Shown: positions 36,301 through 60,406, counted from the stretch's first letter. The stretch is DNA of 64,000 bases from Onchocerca volvulus (GCA_000499405.2 HG738139.1:13806467-13870466); one strand, 5' to 3'. Numbers and translations are program-made. Notes: generated by a model not told the origin, from the sequence alone.

Positions 36301-37793
36301 GCAGACGTCAGCCTCTGTGTCAAAACCCTTATTCGCTCAGAATACAAAAAAAATCCCTCCATTCTGGAAGACTGCTGTACAGGCAATATATGAAATATAA
36401 AGAAAAAGTTTGATTTGCAAATTATTTTATTCTTCAGAAAAAAGTCAATAGATCCAATTAATAGTACTCTGCTGAATATTTGATCGAAACTTGGCGAAAG
36501 TGGATCTGATAATTCGTCGACTGAAATCATTAGACAAAAAAGCATAGAAACTTGCGGTGCATTGACTCGAAATATGACTGTCCTGAGATGTTCCTTTGGT
36601 TGTATGAAAAATCGGAAGAGTTCCATGACGTTTTGAATCGTTCCACACTCGTTATGTGGAAGACCACATAGTGTTATATAAACTTCTTCAAGATGAGGAG
36701 TCAATGAATAAGAAACCACATGTGGAATCTGGAAGTAGAAATTAGATTTAACATAATTTTATCTTTCAGATAACTAGAATTTTTCATCAAATTGCAAAGA
36801 CTAGACAATTATGATTTCTTCTTGTCAAAAGTTCACTTCCGTAATCAAAACTAAAACTCTAACATATAAAATATATGAACATACTTGAAATGTCAAACAG
36901 TCCAGAGTCAACTCGAAAACCGTCACATAACGCAAAAATAAAACACTGGTATCTGATGTCGAGCGTGGCCTAATAAAGATTTAAGGTTGTAAAAAACAGT
37001 ATTAATATATTATTATAAATATATGTGTGTTGACAACTGTTATTTCTTAGCAGACTCTTTCCAGAACTATCCAAATATAAATATGTCATCAATAATATGA
37101 TTTACTTTATAGGCAATGCTTTATAGGCCATCGTAAGTAATAAAAGTTTGGATCGCAATGTTTTCATGAAGTGATCTTATAAAAACTTGAGAAAATATGT
37201 AGAGATTAGATTTTTAGAAAAATAAATCGGCCAATAAGATCCCAAAATACGGGGAAAAATACCTATATTTATAATATTTCTTCATATTTGTTCCAGCGGC
37301 AGTAAAGTGGAGACGCAAAATTTTTGGGGAAAATGTCATCATGGCAAGATTAAATAAGTGAATCACTCGTTCCTTACGGTAATAATCCAACATAACATGT
37401 ATTTCGGCTTCCTCTACTGTCTAAAATGCAAGTTTTTGGAATTTTTTTTTTTGAAATGCATTTCAAGGAACTATGAAAAGGATAGTTTATGATGGCATTC
37501 AGTTGTCCCCTAAAACAAAATTGAAATGAAACCTCGATATTAACATGATTGAAAAAGTCCAAAAAAGGAGACTTAATCATGTCATACTTCTAAAAGAAAA
37601 TCACTCCTTCTTGTGAAATATATTCATTGGAGATATGAGAGACACCGGACATTATCAATTAGCATCCTAATAGGAAGAGCCTTTGCGACAACTATACCAT
37701 ATTTTGCTTCGAAAGAGAATTTACGCGGGGATTTAATAGCATATCAAAAATTTTTTCATCATTCTTTTGAACTTAATTTTTTGCAAAAAATAA

Positions 37794-37844
<51 letters not shown>

Positions 37845-40800
37845 AAAAAAAAAAAGAACTAAAAACAACTCAAATTCAGAATCCTTTTTAATGATGGTTT
37901 TTTTTGCTAAAAAGATCATTATTGAGCAGGACAGTTCTATCTTATTCGTCGTTATAAGCATTAGGGAAATCTGCAGTATTTTAAATTATGCCATTCTTCA
38001 TCAAGCGAAGTTGAAGCCCCAAAAAAAAATAACTCATTCCAAAACACCAACCGTTCCTCGCATTCTCCGATTAGATGCACTATCTTCGAGAATCTGTACA
38101 ACACTTCCGTAAGATATTCGATTTGGTTTTATATTTGCGCAAATTTCTTTTGGAAGTCCAAAACCGAACTTTTTTTTCGATATTCCCAAATCCAGCAAAC
38201 AGCTCTGATACTGAAGAGAAGCTATAAGCTTTTCTTATGAGGATGCAGAATGTTTTTCTTAAAGAAAAGTTTATAATGCTTCAAAATCGAAATTAAAGTA
38301 GAAAATATGATTATTTATCTATTAACGATTAATTAGAAGTCAATATTGACAAATACAAGGTGTCAGTGATTTTACATAAAAAATTGTAGATATGTAAAAA
38401 GCCGAAAAAAAATTACTAAAGAAGCATGAAAAATTACTAAAGAAGGCGGAAGATTTAGAATAACTGTATTGGCTGCGATCACTGCTAATGGAATCCGAAA
38501 TATTCTAGATCGCGACACTGAAACAAAATAGCAAAATTATTGTAAAATACAGCTAAGATATCCAATTTCAAAATACGAAAATTATCTTCGTGACCGTCAA
38601 TTAGAAAACAATTTCTACTTTCCATTCCTTTCTACCTCTCTCTTTCTTGCAAATTTTCTTAATCCGTCCGATGGAAAAATTGCATGCGCAATAGCTGCAG
38701 ATAAAAGAGAGTTTTGGTCCTAAATGCTAAAAGTGTAATGTATCTCCAACTTGCGAGAATTTAATTTAATTACGAGGATTCGTTTTCACCACTGGATATT
38801 ACTTTGAAATTCTGTATCTTTAATAATCTGATTTTGCAAATGATATTCTTCGCACTGTAAAATTGCAGAAGCGAGCGATAGAGCAGCGTAATCAAGATAC
38901 ACCTTTTTTGTATGTGGTTCTGCCGAAATCCAAGTTTGACTGCCAATTTTTTCCTTCTGAACACAAAATTCACTTTGAAATTTTGCAAAACTATAAATCT
39001 CAGAAAAATTTTACCATATAAAACTTTTAGCACTTATAAGATATTCCCTTAGTTGATAATCCAAATTCAATGAACAATGAAAACTCAATTAATTTAGCTT
39101 CAAAAAGATTTCAAAAAAATATCTTTAACACCTGATTTAAATCGGTAAAGCCTGACTGTCCTAAGAAAGCGAATAATGGCGGTGTCTTTTGAGTTCTATA
39201 TTGAGAGGCAGATGTATTGCAGAAAGAATTAGAATTATTATGATCATCATGAATGGAACTTTGTGGCGCCAAAGGATGAACATTTTGCCTCACTTTCTCA
39301 TTACTTTCTGATTTCCTGCAAAAAACTTGCATAAACTGAATTCTTTTGAAATTAACATTTGAAAAAATAACCGCTCATCTTTTCCTTGCTTAAATCATAG
39401 AGTATTAGATTTTTCAAATTTGATTAACAACTTCTGGAATTAAATGAAACAAGATACTGATATGATTAAAAGGGATAGCATGATATGAAAAATTTTCTCA
39501 AAAAGGCTATGGGAATACATAGCTTTTTTGAGAAAATTTTTCATATTCTGAAATCATATTATTTTGATCATTGGGTGTAGAAGTGAATAGAAATAAATCC
39601 TTCATAAAATGAATTTAAATAGATTATAAAAGACAAAATTTGTAATGAAAATTGTTAAAACAATATATATGTTAATTATGGTGATAAGTATCACTAAATA
39701 ATCGGCATCGTACTTTTGCTCTCAAAAGATACTTAAGAAGCAAGTTTTATATGATGATATGAATCGAATAGAATATGTATTTCAGTCATAACTAAGGCAA
39801 ATCATTTAACTGGTTTATGTAAAGATTTTAACGAAGATATTTTTACGAAAGTTATTAAATATGAAATCAATTGTCGGAAATTCTGCAAATTTACCTCAAA
39901 TCCGTATCGATATCCAAACCAAATCGCGCAAAAAATTGTTCAAAAAACACGTGCTCATACTTAGTTATATGTAATACCTAAAACAGATTTCATCTTCACG
40001 CAGAAAAGAATACACAGAATTATTTACATAAATAAAAATTTCCAAAAAATAAAAAAATGAATTCGATTAACTTACCAATCGCTTCAAAGAGTTGACAGAT
40101 CCAAGATAAACTAAGGTACAGACATCACAATTGAGCCATGTAAAATCTTCCAAATTTCTTAGCTTCAGAAAAAGCTCCTTTAAATTCCATTTTTTAAGTG
40201 GTCCCTATAAAAATACGATTAAAGAACACAGTTGGAATTAAATAATCTGAAAATTTGCATTAAATTAACAGCACCAAATATTTTTTCCAAAAATCCCGAA
40301 AAAGTCATATCTAATGACTAAAGCTTGTAGACAAAGAACCATTCTGAATTAATAAAATTCATGCAAACTTTCTAAAAGAAATCTCGTAGTCAGAATCAAT
40401 CAATTTCACGAAGTTCCTTTCTCTATATTCATAACTATAGACAAAAAATCTGAAAAGGAGAACTAATACTAAATTAATAAAAGACTGTGAAATAAGACAT
40501 GAACCACAGTAATCGAAGATTTCAATAATTTTTCGGAATCGATAAAAATTGCAGGCAAGATTTTATTGATTCACCTTTGGTACCATAGTTCCAAGATCTA
40601 AAACTATGAGATACTCCGCACGAATCATAGCTACATCAACGAGTGTTTTTTCGCGCAATATACCACACCAACTTCGCAAAGCTAATAAATCTTTCATTTC
40701 GAACAATATCTGACGCATAAATATGTCAAAATATTTCCGCGCAGTGGATGTTTCACCCCAACGGCAATTGTAACATAACATCAGCTGTAAAAAAACTAAT

Positions 40801-42363
40801 CTCATTTAAAATTTTTTACCAATTCAAATTGTCATTTATTTCTTAAATGTATGATTATTTATTATTAATTCATATACCTTTTCGACATTAAGTGGTCCAA
40901 GATCAGTAAGTGGATAAATGTTAGCATTAGCCCAATAGAGAAACGATATAATTCGTATAAAAGCAAATTCGAAATCATTCTCCTTCGTATCGCTATAATT
41001 ATTCCATAAAGCCCGAAGTTCACGAAAATAACCCTGAAGATGTGAGTTCATGAGCACTTTCAATTAAAAAAAAAAAAAAAAATAAAAAATATTCGCATAG
41101 AAAGATTTCTTTTCAGTTATCTCACCAAAACCTTCGATTATTTATTGCATCTCTAATATAACTGAAACAGGCATAACTTCTCAAAATAGATATCAATAAA
41201 ATAAAACTTACTGGAATCGCCAATTCACGAGCAATATCCAACATTTTCAGACCGCCATTTTTACCTCGTCGGCGTAATTCAATTCCTGAAAGAAAAAGAA
41301 AAGCCAAAATTACTTTAAAATGGTTGGACTGTAAAAAATGCAAGAGTTGTAAAACATACGTATAGAATTATAGAGGCTTATATTTCGCAGTGTTTGCAAT
41401 TTTGCAAGCGGTTGTAATAAATCAAATTTCATATACTGATATAATTCCCACGGGACGAACAAACCATCTGGATCAAAGATGATTTTATTAGCAGAATCTG
41501 CGGCAATTTCTGAAACACACAGTTAGTTCAACAATTAATTTAGGATAAATAAGAAACATTACAATGAGATATTAAAAAAATTTAAATATTCAGCAAATAC
41601 AACAAATAAACATATTTTAAAAATAATCACTGTTTAAACTCTGTTCTGTTCCCATTATGCTATACTAGCGAAAAGGGATACAACGTTTTTAAACAATGAT
41701 GGTAACAGTTCGTATGAAAATTGACATCCTTTGCCGTTTCTTACAATTCATTTCTACAGAATCTTTCAAAATCTGAAGTGGATTATAAAATATAGAAAAA
41801 ACTCCATTATATTTCATGATGAAAAATTCTCAATCTCTGAATCTAACTTCTTCTCAATCTCTGAATCTCATATCCACCATATCTCCGCTTATTCATGTAT
41901 CTGTTTAATCATAAAACATTTAAGAAATAATACAACTGTAATTCAATTAAAATACCTTTTGTGGTGCTACAAGGTAATTGATTCGAAAGCTGAAGCAATT
42001 TTTCTTCGTTTTCTTGAGAAAAATAAGGCTGAAATGATTCATTTTCTTCTTATTTATAAGATAAAATTAGTTTTTGCAGATTTCTTTTGATAAAATATTG
42101 TAAAATTCTCTTCTCAAATTGCTAATATTCTCAAAACTATCGAAATTTCTGAAAGAAAAAATTGAGATAATATAAATTCAAACAGTTCTAGAAAGTTTTA
42201 TTCCGAATAATCAATCTGATTGCTTTTGAATGAGATATTGATTGATACAAACTTGTAAAGTAGCATTTCCAGAAGAAAACTGATTAAGCACAACATTTTC
42301 TGTGTTGTTTTTATCACCAGATGAATTCGAAATTGAACTTGATGCTGATGGTATCTCATCCAT
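33386..42363 (-). CDS. Large unidentified protein with acidic, NLS-bearing C-terminus (22 exons)
   Basis: Exons in reading order: 42363-42253, 42028-41956, 41509-41360, 41285-41212, 41033-40878, 40784-40575, 40204-40076, 39977-39895, 39315-39132, 38998-38803, 38517-38438, 38210-38052, 37420-37263, 36969-36885, 36728-36491, 36335-36263, 36193-36105, 35897-35683, 35156-35087, 34955-34852, 34244-34085, 33483-33386. Phases agree at every junction and give 964 residues. The N-terminus is Ser/Asn-rich (MDEIPSASSSISNSS). A helical segment FVPWELYQYMKFDLLQPL vaguely resembles an F-box. Leucine-rich stretches follow (LKELFLKLRNLEDFTWLNCD; TVFELTLDCLTFQ; LEEVYITLCGLP), suggesting an irregular solenoid. 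The C-terminus is acidic (SSDDSESEGSGSS) then basic (RKKKN, ending KKRK), suggesting a nuclear protein. Some junctions (36335, 38998, 34852) rest on weak sites such as CTGAG acceptors. The family is not recognised. Confidence 0.75.
37795..37842. repeat. Homopolymer of 48 A
   Basis: Uninterrupted A run on the plus strand (T on the coding strand) inside an intron of the 22-exon gene, followed by further A-rich sequence to about 37866. The length may be inexact in assembly. Confidence 0.9.
39483..39546. other. Near-perfect 29-bp intronic hairpin with 6-nt loop
   Basis: Arms 39483-39511 and 39518-39546 are reverse complements apart from one G/A difference, closing the loop GGAATA. It lies in intron 8 of the 22-exon gene (39316-39894). 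The architecture matches the hairpin at 11094-11163 although the sequences are unrelated. Confidence 0.75.
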
Positions 42364-42391
42364 TTTCTTTTTTGATATCTACTGGGAAGAT

Positions 42392-42400
42392 CTGAAAATC
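42392..42400 (-). promoter_or_regulatory. Candidate spliced-leader acceptor for the 22-exon gene
   Basis: Minus-strand GATTTTCAG ends 28 bases before the ATG at 42363. No earlier coding exon was found. Confidence 0.4.
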
Positions 42401-43384
42401 TACAAATACAAGTACAACAAGCCATTCTTGAAATATCCTCAGAGCTTCGCTACAAGATATCCAAATTATAACAGTCTGTCTGTAAAATTATAAAATCTGG
42501 ACAGCCAGAAAGTATACAAAGAAGCACTAAACATCAAATTAGTAAGAACCATGATAAAATGAAAAGAATACCAAAAAACTCTTCAAAGCATCTTTCTCCT
42601 TTTCTTAATGCAAATTCTTTTGCAAATTAAAATTTCATAATCACTGCATATAATGAAATCTAATATGGAGCAAAAATGATTGCTTAAATCCATGTGAAAC
42701 ATACTTTACATACTTTAACTACTTTGAAATTTTTAATTTATACCAAGTTCCAATTTGATTTTGCTGAATGCCTATTATAGCTGCAGCACAGAAGTATGCT
42801 TGGTGATTATTTCCTTCGCTATCAGTGATTACAATTATTCCAAAATAGTACACTTGTGGGATTGTTCATAAATTTAATATTATGTACTTGAAGGATTATT
42901 AATGAGTTTTTATTTCATCCGAAAACTTCTGATGGAGAAACCTCAATTAAAAAAAAAAAAAAATTCGGCATTGAAGTCATAACATTAATTATTCCAATAT
43001 AGCTACACTTAAAAATAAGAATTCGAAAAATTTCTCCGTAGTCTGGAACATTTAATTAAGGATTTATTGAAGCATAAACTAAGTCTTTCAACACCACAAA
43101 TTATAAACAACTTTTTCAATCGAACTAGAATTAATATTGTAAATGAAATGCCAATTGATTCAGCAAGAATTTGTGAAATCATCTAATTTTTTTTAGAAAA
43201 TACCGCTTAAAAGAGAATAAACAGCACAGCTAAATCATCATTATCATATCAAATTACATAAAAATTATTCTTCGATTGATTGTTCAATGGGTCAAATATA
43301 GTATCAAAATAATGTTCATGATCTTCATCATCACAAATATAATCATAACTTACTGCTAATTAGTAGCGCGCTTTCATGTTTCAA
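42401..43384. other. Intergenic spacer, divergent promoter side
   Basis: About 1 kb upstream of the minus-strand 22-exon gene; no exon evidence. It ends at a minisatellite. Confidence 0.5.
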
Positions 43385-43385
43385 T

Positions 43386-43580
43386 TTGTATCGCGCACCT
43401 CACATATCGATTTGTATCGCGTGACCTCACATATCGATTTATATCGCGTGACCTCACGTATCGATTTGTATCGCGTGACCTCACGTATCGATTTACGTCG
43501 CGTGTTCTCACGTATCGATTTGTATTGTGCATCTCACATTATCGATTTATATTGCTCATCTTCATGTATCGATTTGTACT
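43386..43580. repeat. 27-bp minisatellite, about seven copies, each with ATCGAT
   Basis: The unit reads TTGTATCGCGTGACCTCACG then TATCGAT and repeats in register from 43386 to about 43580, more diverged in the last two or three copies. It is GC-richer than its surroundings and carries a palindromic ATCGAT and a CGCG in most units. It lies between two divergent genes, about 530 bases upstream of the NAA80 start. Confidence 0.9.
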
Positions 43581-43984
43581 TGAAAAATCTTCACGATTTC
43601 ACACATACTAGAAAACGTTAAACAAATTAATCTAAGATAGCAAAAGAATATCAATTCCGAATTTTTTACGTCAAGAAGCGTAAATATATTGGATTAGTTT
43701 AAGGCTTTAAGGATTTTTATGGTAGGAATTTTTTTAAATTAAAACTTATCGATCAAAAATTTTCAAAAGAAATATAAAAATTCTTCTAATCTTAAATGGA
43801 CCAAATAAATACTTCTGTTTCTGAAGCGATTCTGAACCAAATCATCGTGAATCAGAAGTATCTCCTACTGCTAAATCGGAATTAAAAAATGCGGGAAAAT
43901 TTGACGTCACCAATGAACGCATCATTTCAATCGTGGATGACTGGTATTTCGCGGTTAATCATTGTTGCGAATTCCGTGAGCGAT

Positions 43985-44076
43985 TTCCGATTTCCTTCTT
44001 TTTCTATCCGGTTATCCGGTTTTCCGGCTTTTGGGTTGTCCGGATAATCGGTTGGTCGGTTTATCGGCTGGCCGTT
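43985..44076 (+). promoter_or_regulatory. TCCGG/TCGG-rich segment just upstream of NAA80
   Basis: Within about 90 bases before the start codon, ATCCGG, TCCGG, TTCCGG, TGTCCGG and several ATCGG/GTCGG words recur, giving an islet of higher GC in AT-rich DNA. This may be a core promoter or 5' UTR. The role is inferred from position and composition only. Confidence 0.3.
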
Positions 44077-44109
44077 ATTCGTGTATATCTGGCAATTGAT
44101 TGTTGTAAA

Positions 44110-45543
<1,434 letters not shown>

Positions 45544-48500
45544 TAATTTTAAATGTGTTAGTTTTATTGGTTCCTCAGTGCCTTGCGGTTCTTTTTATGA
45601 CTTTCTTGACTTATTCAACATTTCTTTTATCATTCGATGTTATTTTTATTTTGTACATTTAATATATCATTGACTGACTGATAAAGTGATCATATTTATA
45701 CTGATTACCGACTTTCAAAATTGCGAGCTTCTTTCACATTATGCTGAATTATTGTAAAGTTGCAATGCATTGCTTTTTTTTTTTGTTTTCTTTATTGCAT
45801 AGTAAATATTTTTAAAAGTCAATTTCAATGCAGACATTACTTGAATTTCATAAATAATGGTTGTAAGGAAATTAATCTCAATTTTATTTACTTAAAATAT
45901 CTATTCAAATTTGAAATTGATTATTTGGTTCCGTGCATGATAGGTATTAGATTTGGTAGAGATTAGATCTGCATATAGATGCCAAAGAAAAAACAAAAAA
46001 AGAGCAGATACCGACTGTAAAATCGGTTTATTTATAATCAATGGGTACTATTTTGAGATTTTTTACCGATTAATTAATTCCATTATTATGTAATAATAGA
46101 TTTTTAATATTTTCTCAGCATTATTCAAATATTATTCCTTTGAAATGACAAGTTTTAGATTGATTTTTCAAAAAAGGATTTAAATCTTTTTTTCCATTAC
46201 TTTCGATTAAATAAACTATTTCATCTATTTTAAAGTTGCATGGTAATATTTCATTCATTTTGTTCTCCTCTATTAAGTTTTGCATTAAAAAGGAATGCGA
46301 CAAGTTTGAAAAAAAAAAAAGAAAAGAGAAATGTCTCAGAAGGCTTCGTCGATCATCATTTCCGTCAATCAATTATAAAATAACTTTTTTTTTTTTTTTC
46401 TCATCGTTAGATTGAAAGGCGTATTTTATGCGATATGAAGATGATGAAGAAGAAACAGCCAACATAACGGAACCTGGCCTATCAATTTGAGGCCTAGGAT
46501 TCGTTAAGCAAAAGCAAGTAGACTTAAAGACCCTAGCGTATATATTAGAAAACAGCAATTTTGCGGATATAATTAAATCAGGGAAGTGGTACAAGTATGG
46601 TTGTCGTCCCATCATCATCATCGAAAATGACTTCAAAACTACTTGGCTGCATTTATCATTCATCTTGGGCCAACATCAATTTTGATTTTTTTTTTTTTTT
46701 TTCATTTATGATTAGTGTCAAATGGCAATGTTCGTTTTTTTTTTTCTCTTTAAATTTTCAAGAAATCATTTTTGAAATTATATCTTTATAAAGAAAAAGA
46801 GAGAAAGAGGAGAAAAAAAAAGATAAAAATTATATTTTAATTCATTAATTAAATGATAAAACAATATCGGACGTACAACTTTTATTTTGCTCGTTTAGAA
46901 ACTTAATCCATGTACAGGAAGGAACTTAATTCTAATTAATTCTTAATCTAAACTTAATCCTTAATCAATGTTTGTTATCAAATTCGTGTATATATTTCGT
47001 TGTAATTTCATTTATGTAAAAAAAAAAAGGTTAAAGATGAAAGATTGAAATAAAATTGATAAATCTGAAGGATTTATCTTTATTCCCCAAAATATCACTT
47101 CTCTTTGATAAAGCATGACAAAGTTTAATTTTATATTTTAGTAAGTTGGATTTTTTTTCATCCAAGCAATGAATAAGATCGGAAAAAGTAAACCGCTTAT
47201 AAATATAAAGCAAAAATTCTTATTTCAATATAACTATAAAATATCCACATATTTTTTTTTTCGCATATTTCAATCAGAAAATTTATATCATGCCCTATTA
47301 ACTTGACCTTGATGACCTTAGTGAAGTTAAAGAATGTTTGAGGTTTTAAGTATTTCAAGATCGCAATATTTCTAAAATTCTTTCCAAATATTTCAATTTT
47401 TATTACAAGAAAAAAAAAGTTCATGCTCAAATTAATTCTCCTATTTGTATCAATTATTAAGTTGACTCATTAAGCTTAATTTTTTATTCGAATATCAAGC
47501 TGAATTATCGATTCAGTATTCAGTTTTTTAATTTCTGTTTCCAAAATTTATGGGCTTCTATGTCTCAAATGACCCATTCTCACCATTTTTTTTCCTGAAT
47601 TCTCGAACTTTACGAAGTTTTTACTCAGTAACATTTTTTGCTTCGAAATGCTTATTTTGAAAAAACTTATTTCGATGTCATTTCATATTTTTTTAATTTA
47701 AAAAAAAAAAAAACGATAAAATTTTCTAATTTTTCTTCTAATATAATCCATTTGTTTGTTGTGTTTAAAATCTGAAAAAGTTCACAATTGAGTTCAAAGT
47801 TTGACCGATCAAGACAGATAGAAAGTTTGATTTCTGAAATCGCGCGAAACTTTCTTCGCAAATTTAGAAAAAACTTTCTCCATCTTTTAATATGATAACT
47901 TTTCGAATTACTTCTTGTTTTTCGTTTCTTTTTTTAAATAAAAAAAAAAGAAAAGGAAAGGAAGCTGTTAATTAAACAGCATTCTGAAGCATTCGAAAAA
48001 GCTAAAATAAATTTTTTTTATGTTCAAATAATAAAAGCGATTTCATATTTCAAAAGGCAGTAAAATAACTATTTCTTCTGTTTTCATATTAAAATCAATT
48101 CGCAAAAATTAAAATAATTTTTTATATTTTGCGATTTTATTTGCAAAAAAACTTATGATTTTAAACGATCTATTTTAACTATAAGTTATTTTTATTTTAT
48201 TTAAAAAAAATTTCTTGTTTTCTGACAATTTTGTCATCCGTAATTATTTGCATATGCAAGTTACAATCAATTTTAATATTTGCATTGATGATGAACAATT
48301 GAAGTTATTTTGATTGAAATTATCTAATTTTAAAATAAAATTAAGCTGGAAAATTCCAACCTGGAAATTAAATAGTGCAAATTTTTAGCGCGAGAAAAAC
48401 TTCGAATTCTCGAAAAAAAAAACACAATTCATCGATGTCACATAGCTATTTTAATTTTCAATCTTCAAAAGCAATTCTCGATGACATTCTTTGTGAAATA

Positions 48501-49537
48501 TTTGCTTCTATTTAAAATTTAAGTTTCCTCAAAAAAATTAATCAAAATGAAAAAGAAAAAAAAAACCAGTAATTGGATATTTTTCATAACGCACCTGAAA
48601 AAGGTTTCAAATTTCAAAATGCGCAATTAATTGTGATAAAGTTAGCAATTTAATTTCAATTAAATCTATGAAAAAATTCAATTCTAATTTCAAGTACCAA
48701 GTAAGCAGTTTGCTAACTTAACTAAGCCAATTTTATTACTTATTAAGCTGAAGAAAATTCATTTCCTCAATTTGACGAATTCAGTCTAAATTTATCAGTG
48801 ATGCAATTAACAGATAATGATTCCAAAGATCCAATTTGTAATTAATTTGAAATAAATTTTCATTAGCCTGGAAATTGAAAACTTAATATAGTGAAGTATG
48901 CAATTTTCAACGAATACTCAAACACTTCTTCTACTCAAGCAGCTTTTCGAATTGAAAATTTGCTGAAAATACGATTGCAAACTTAATTTTCATTCTAAAA
49001 ATGCTTCTTGAAAGAAGCTAAGATTATTTTAATTTAAAAAAATTTCATTTTTAAAAATAATGAAAATTGAGTAAAAATTTGAAAAATTTTCACAAATTAT
49101 CCATTAGACATTTAACTTGTCAATCAATTTGAATTACTTTTTTATTACAATTCTACTTTTTTTTTAAGTAGCAAAAATTCAAATGATAAGCTATTTTGAT
49201 ATGATTATCCTACTGAAGGATCAGTTTCTTATCATAATGAATTCAAAAAAACAAAAAAAACAAAAAAAGAATTGTAAAATTTTGGCCGAAAAAAATTTCA
49301 AATTTTTGAAAAAAAAAAAATCCAAAAAAATCTGAATGAAAATATTTATATATATAAATGAAGGAAAAGATTCATTAGAAACATTTTATGCTTTCTAATT
49401 TAAAATCTTCTATCATTTCAGATTTGAAATTATTGAAAACAATTTTGTCTATTTTTGGCTAATCTAGAATTTCATTTATTTTTAGAACCTAAATTGATGC
49501 TGAATTTAGTATCATCTTCGAATTTAGTACAAATTAC

Positions 49538-49571
<34 letters not shown>

Positions 49572-51417
49572 GCGATTTTAGAAATTCAAGTCAAATTGCT
49601 TCAAAGATTGAAATGAAATGAATAAATACGAATGAATTATAATCTCACAACAGAAAAAAAAAACGAAAAAAAAATTTTCTATGATATGTTAGTTTCTTTG
49701 AAAAGAATGAAATTCTCTCATCAATCATAAAATAAATTTAATTTGAAAATTGAAAAACTAAAAAAAAAAAAAAAAAATGAGCGACGAAACTTATATTTCT
49801 AAAGCTTTGATTGAGATTCGGCAAAAAACTATTTTTGTTTTTCTTTGAAATCTGAATTGATGATTTTTACTTTCTGTTCTTTAATTATCTTAATGGAATG
49901 AACTAAGTTCAATTCAGTCAACTAATTTGCCAAAAATTCAGAATCAGCAAGATTTAATATTTATTCAATTCTAAATTAAAATTTCAATTCGAATTTTTGA
50001 AACAATTTATAGATTTATGAGCAAGACTAAGTTAAATAAATTTATTCAACTTAGCCTTTCTAGCTTTAACCTTCATCATTTATTATTGTGCACATCCATT
50101 TATCAGTTAAATGTATTTTTTTTTTTAAAAGTATTATTTTAAATTGAATTGGAGTTTTGTTTTTTAAATTTAATTATTCAAGTTAATTATTTTTAAATTA
50201 AAATAAAATCGTTTTATAGCATTTGTTACAATCAATTGCGTATCTTAGCAAACTTATACGAATTACATCTATTTATTTGATTGATTCCTTCTTCAATTGC
50301 TAATCCATTTATGGGCGTATTTAAAACTTTTTGAAAAAGAAAATTGGAAATTTGAAAATTGGAAAATTGAAAATTAATCGAAATTCGTCTTGTTCTCTTT
50401 AAAACGATTTCGTATTTGAATTAATAGATTCCAATATCGATTGGCCAAATGAAATTCAAACTGAACTATTTGCATAATATTTATTTATATATCTATGCTT
50501 TTCAAAATTTTATGGTGCAAAATGAAATTTTTAAAATCAATCAAAGTTGTATTTTATCAGAAATCTTATTGCTAATCAATAAATTAAACCCAAATTTTCT
50601 TACAACGATATTTTTCATAATTTTAATTTTTTTTTCTTCAATTTTAAAGATATTCGAATAAATTTCGATTATTTTTCAATGAATTTCGATTAATTTTCAA
50701 TGGTTGTCAAAAAAAATCGAAACTGATACTTAAGAAATGATGAAATTATTGCAAAATTTTTATTTTATTCAAAAATTTTGAGCAAATAAAAAAAAAAAAA
50801 GAAAGCCAAAATAAACTGAAAATAAAAGCTTAAAATCAATTTATAATGATTATTTGAAAAAAGAAAAAATTCATATTTCATTTTACAATAGTTTTTCTAT
50901 TCTTTTCATTTCCAATTTTTATTATAATTCATTTTTTTGAAAAATTTTCAAATAATTTGAATCATTCAGAATCGTCTCTTTCTCTGAAATAAGCTCTCTA
51001 ATCATTAGAATGATCCTAATTCCTTCAGCAAATTCTGAATTATATTCTTCGATAAATTCTGAATTTTATCAGAATTCGATTCAGAAGTACACATTTCTCA
51101 TTGTATGAATAACTTCCCGGGAAATATTCGATAGCTTTATAAAGTTTGTAATTCGAATCGCTAAAAATGATTGCTATGCGTATTTTTTTGCGTAATTTTC
51201 GATTTATATAATTTTCGTCGTAAATATGATGAATAGATAACGATCTTTGACCTTTTCAAACTTCATTACTTTTTATTTATCCTTCGAACCAAATTTCTAA
51301 CCAAATTTAAGCTTTTTTTTTTTTTTTCATATTCTAAACATTACTTACTTCACATATTCAAACTGCGCTTGTTGTTTTTTTCTTTTTATAAAATTGAATT
51401 TTCAGAAATTTATCATA
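45544..51417. other. AT-rich intergenic region of about 5.9 kb
   Basis: No exon with family or splice support. Many A/T homopolymers are present, including a T run at about 49541-49568. A 96-codon minus frame at 46373-46663 lies in a slightly GC-richer patch but has no supporting signals. Confidence 0.55.
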
Positions 51418-51424
51418 TTTTCAG
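51418..51424 (+). promoter_or_regulatory. Candidate spliced-leader acceptor for glr-1
   Basis: CATATTTTCAG ends at 51424, 32 bases before the ATG, after a T-rich tract; a second TTTTCAG lies about 18 bases earlier. Confidence 0.4.
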
Positions 51425-51456
51425 CATTTTACTAGAAAAAAAAAAAAAAAAAAACG

Positions 51457-60406
<8,950 letters not shown>

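Noticed and set aside
37613..37891. A 92-codon plus-strand frame with poly-Lys
   Set aside because: The poly-Lys is a translation of the 48-A run inside an intron of the minus-strand gene.
46373..46663. A 96-codon minus-strand frame in a GC-richer patch
   Set aside because: I found no splice acceptor, homologous motif or neighbouring exon; Ser and Met runs come from TCA/ATC repeats.
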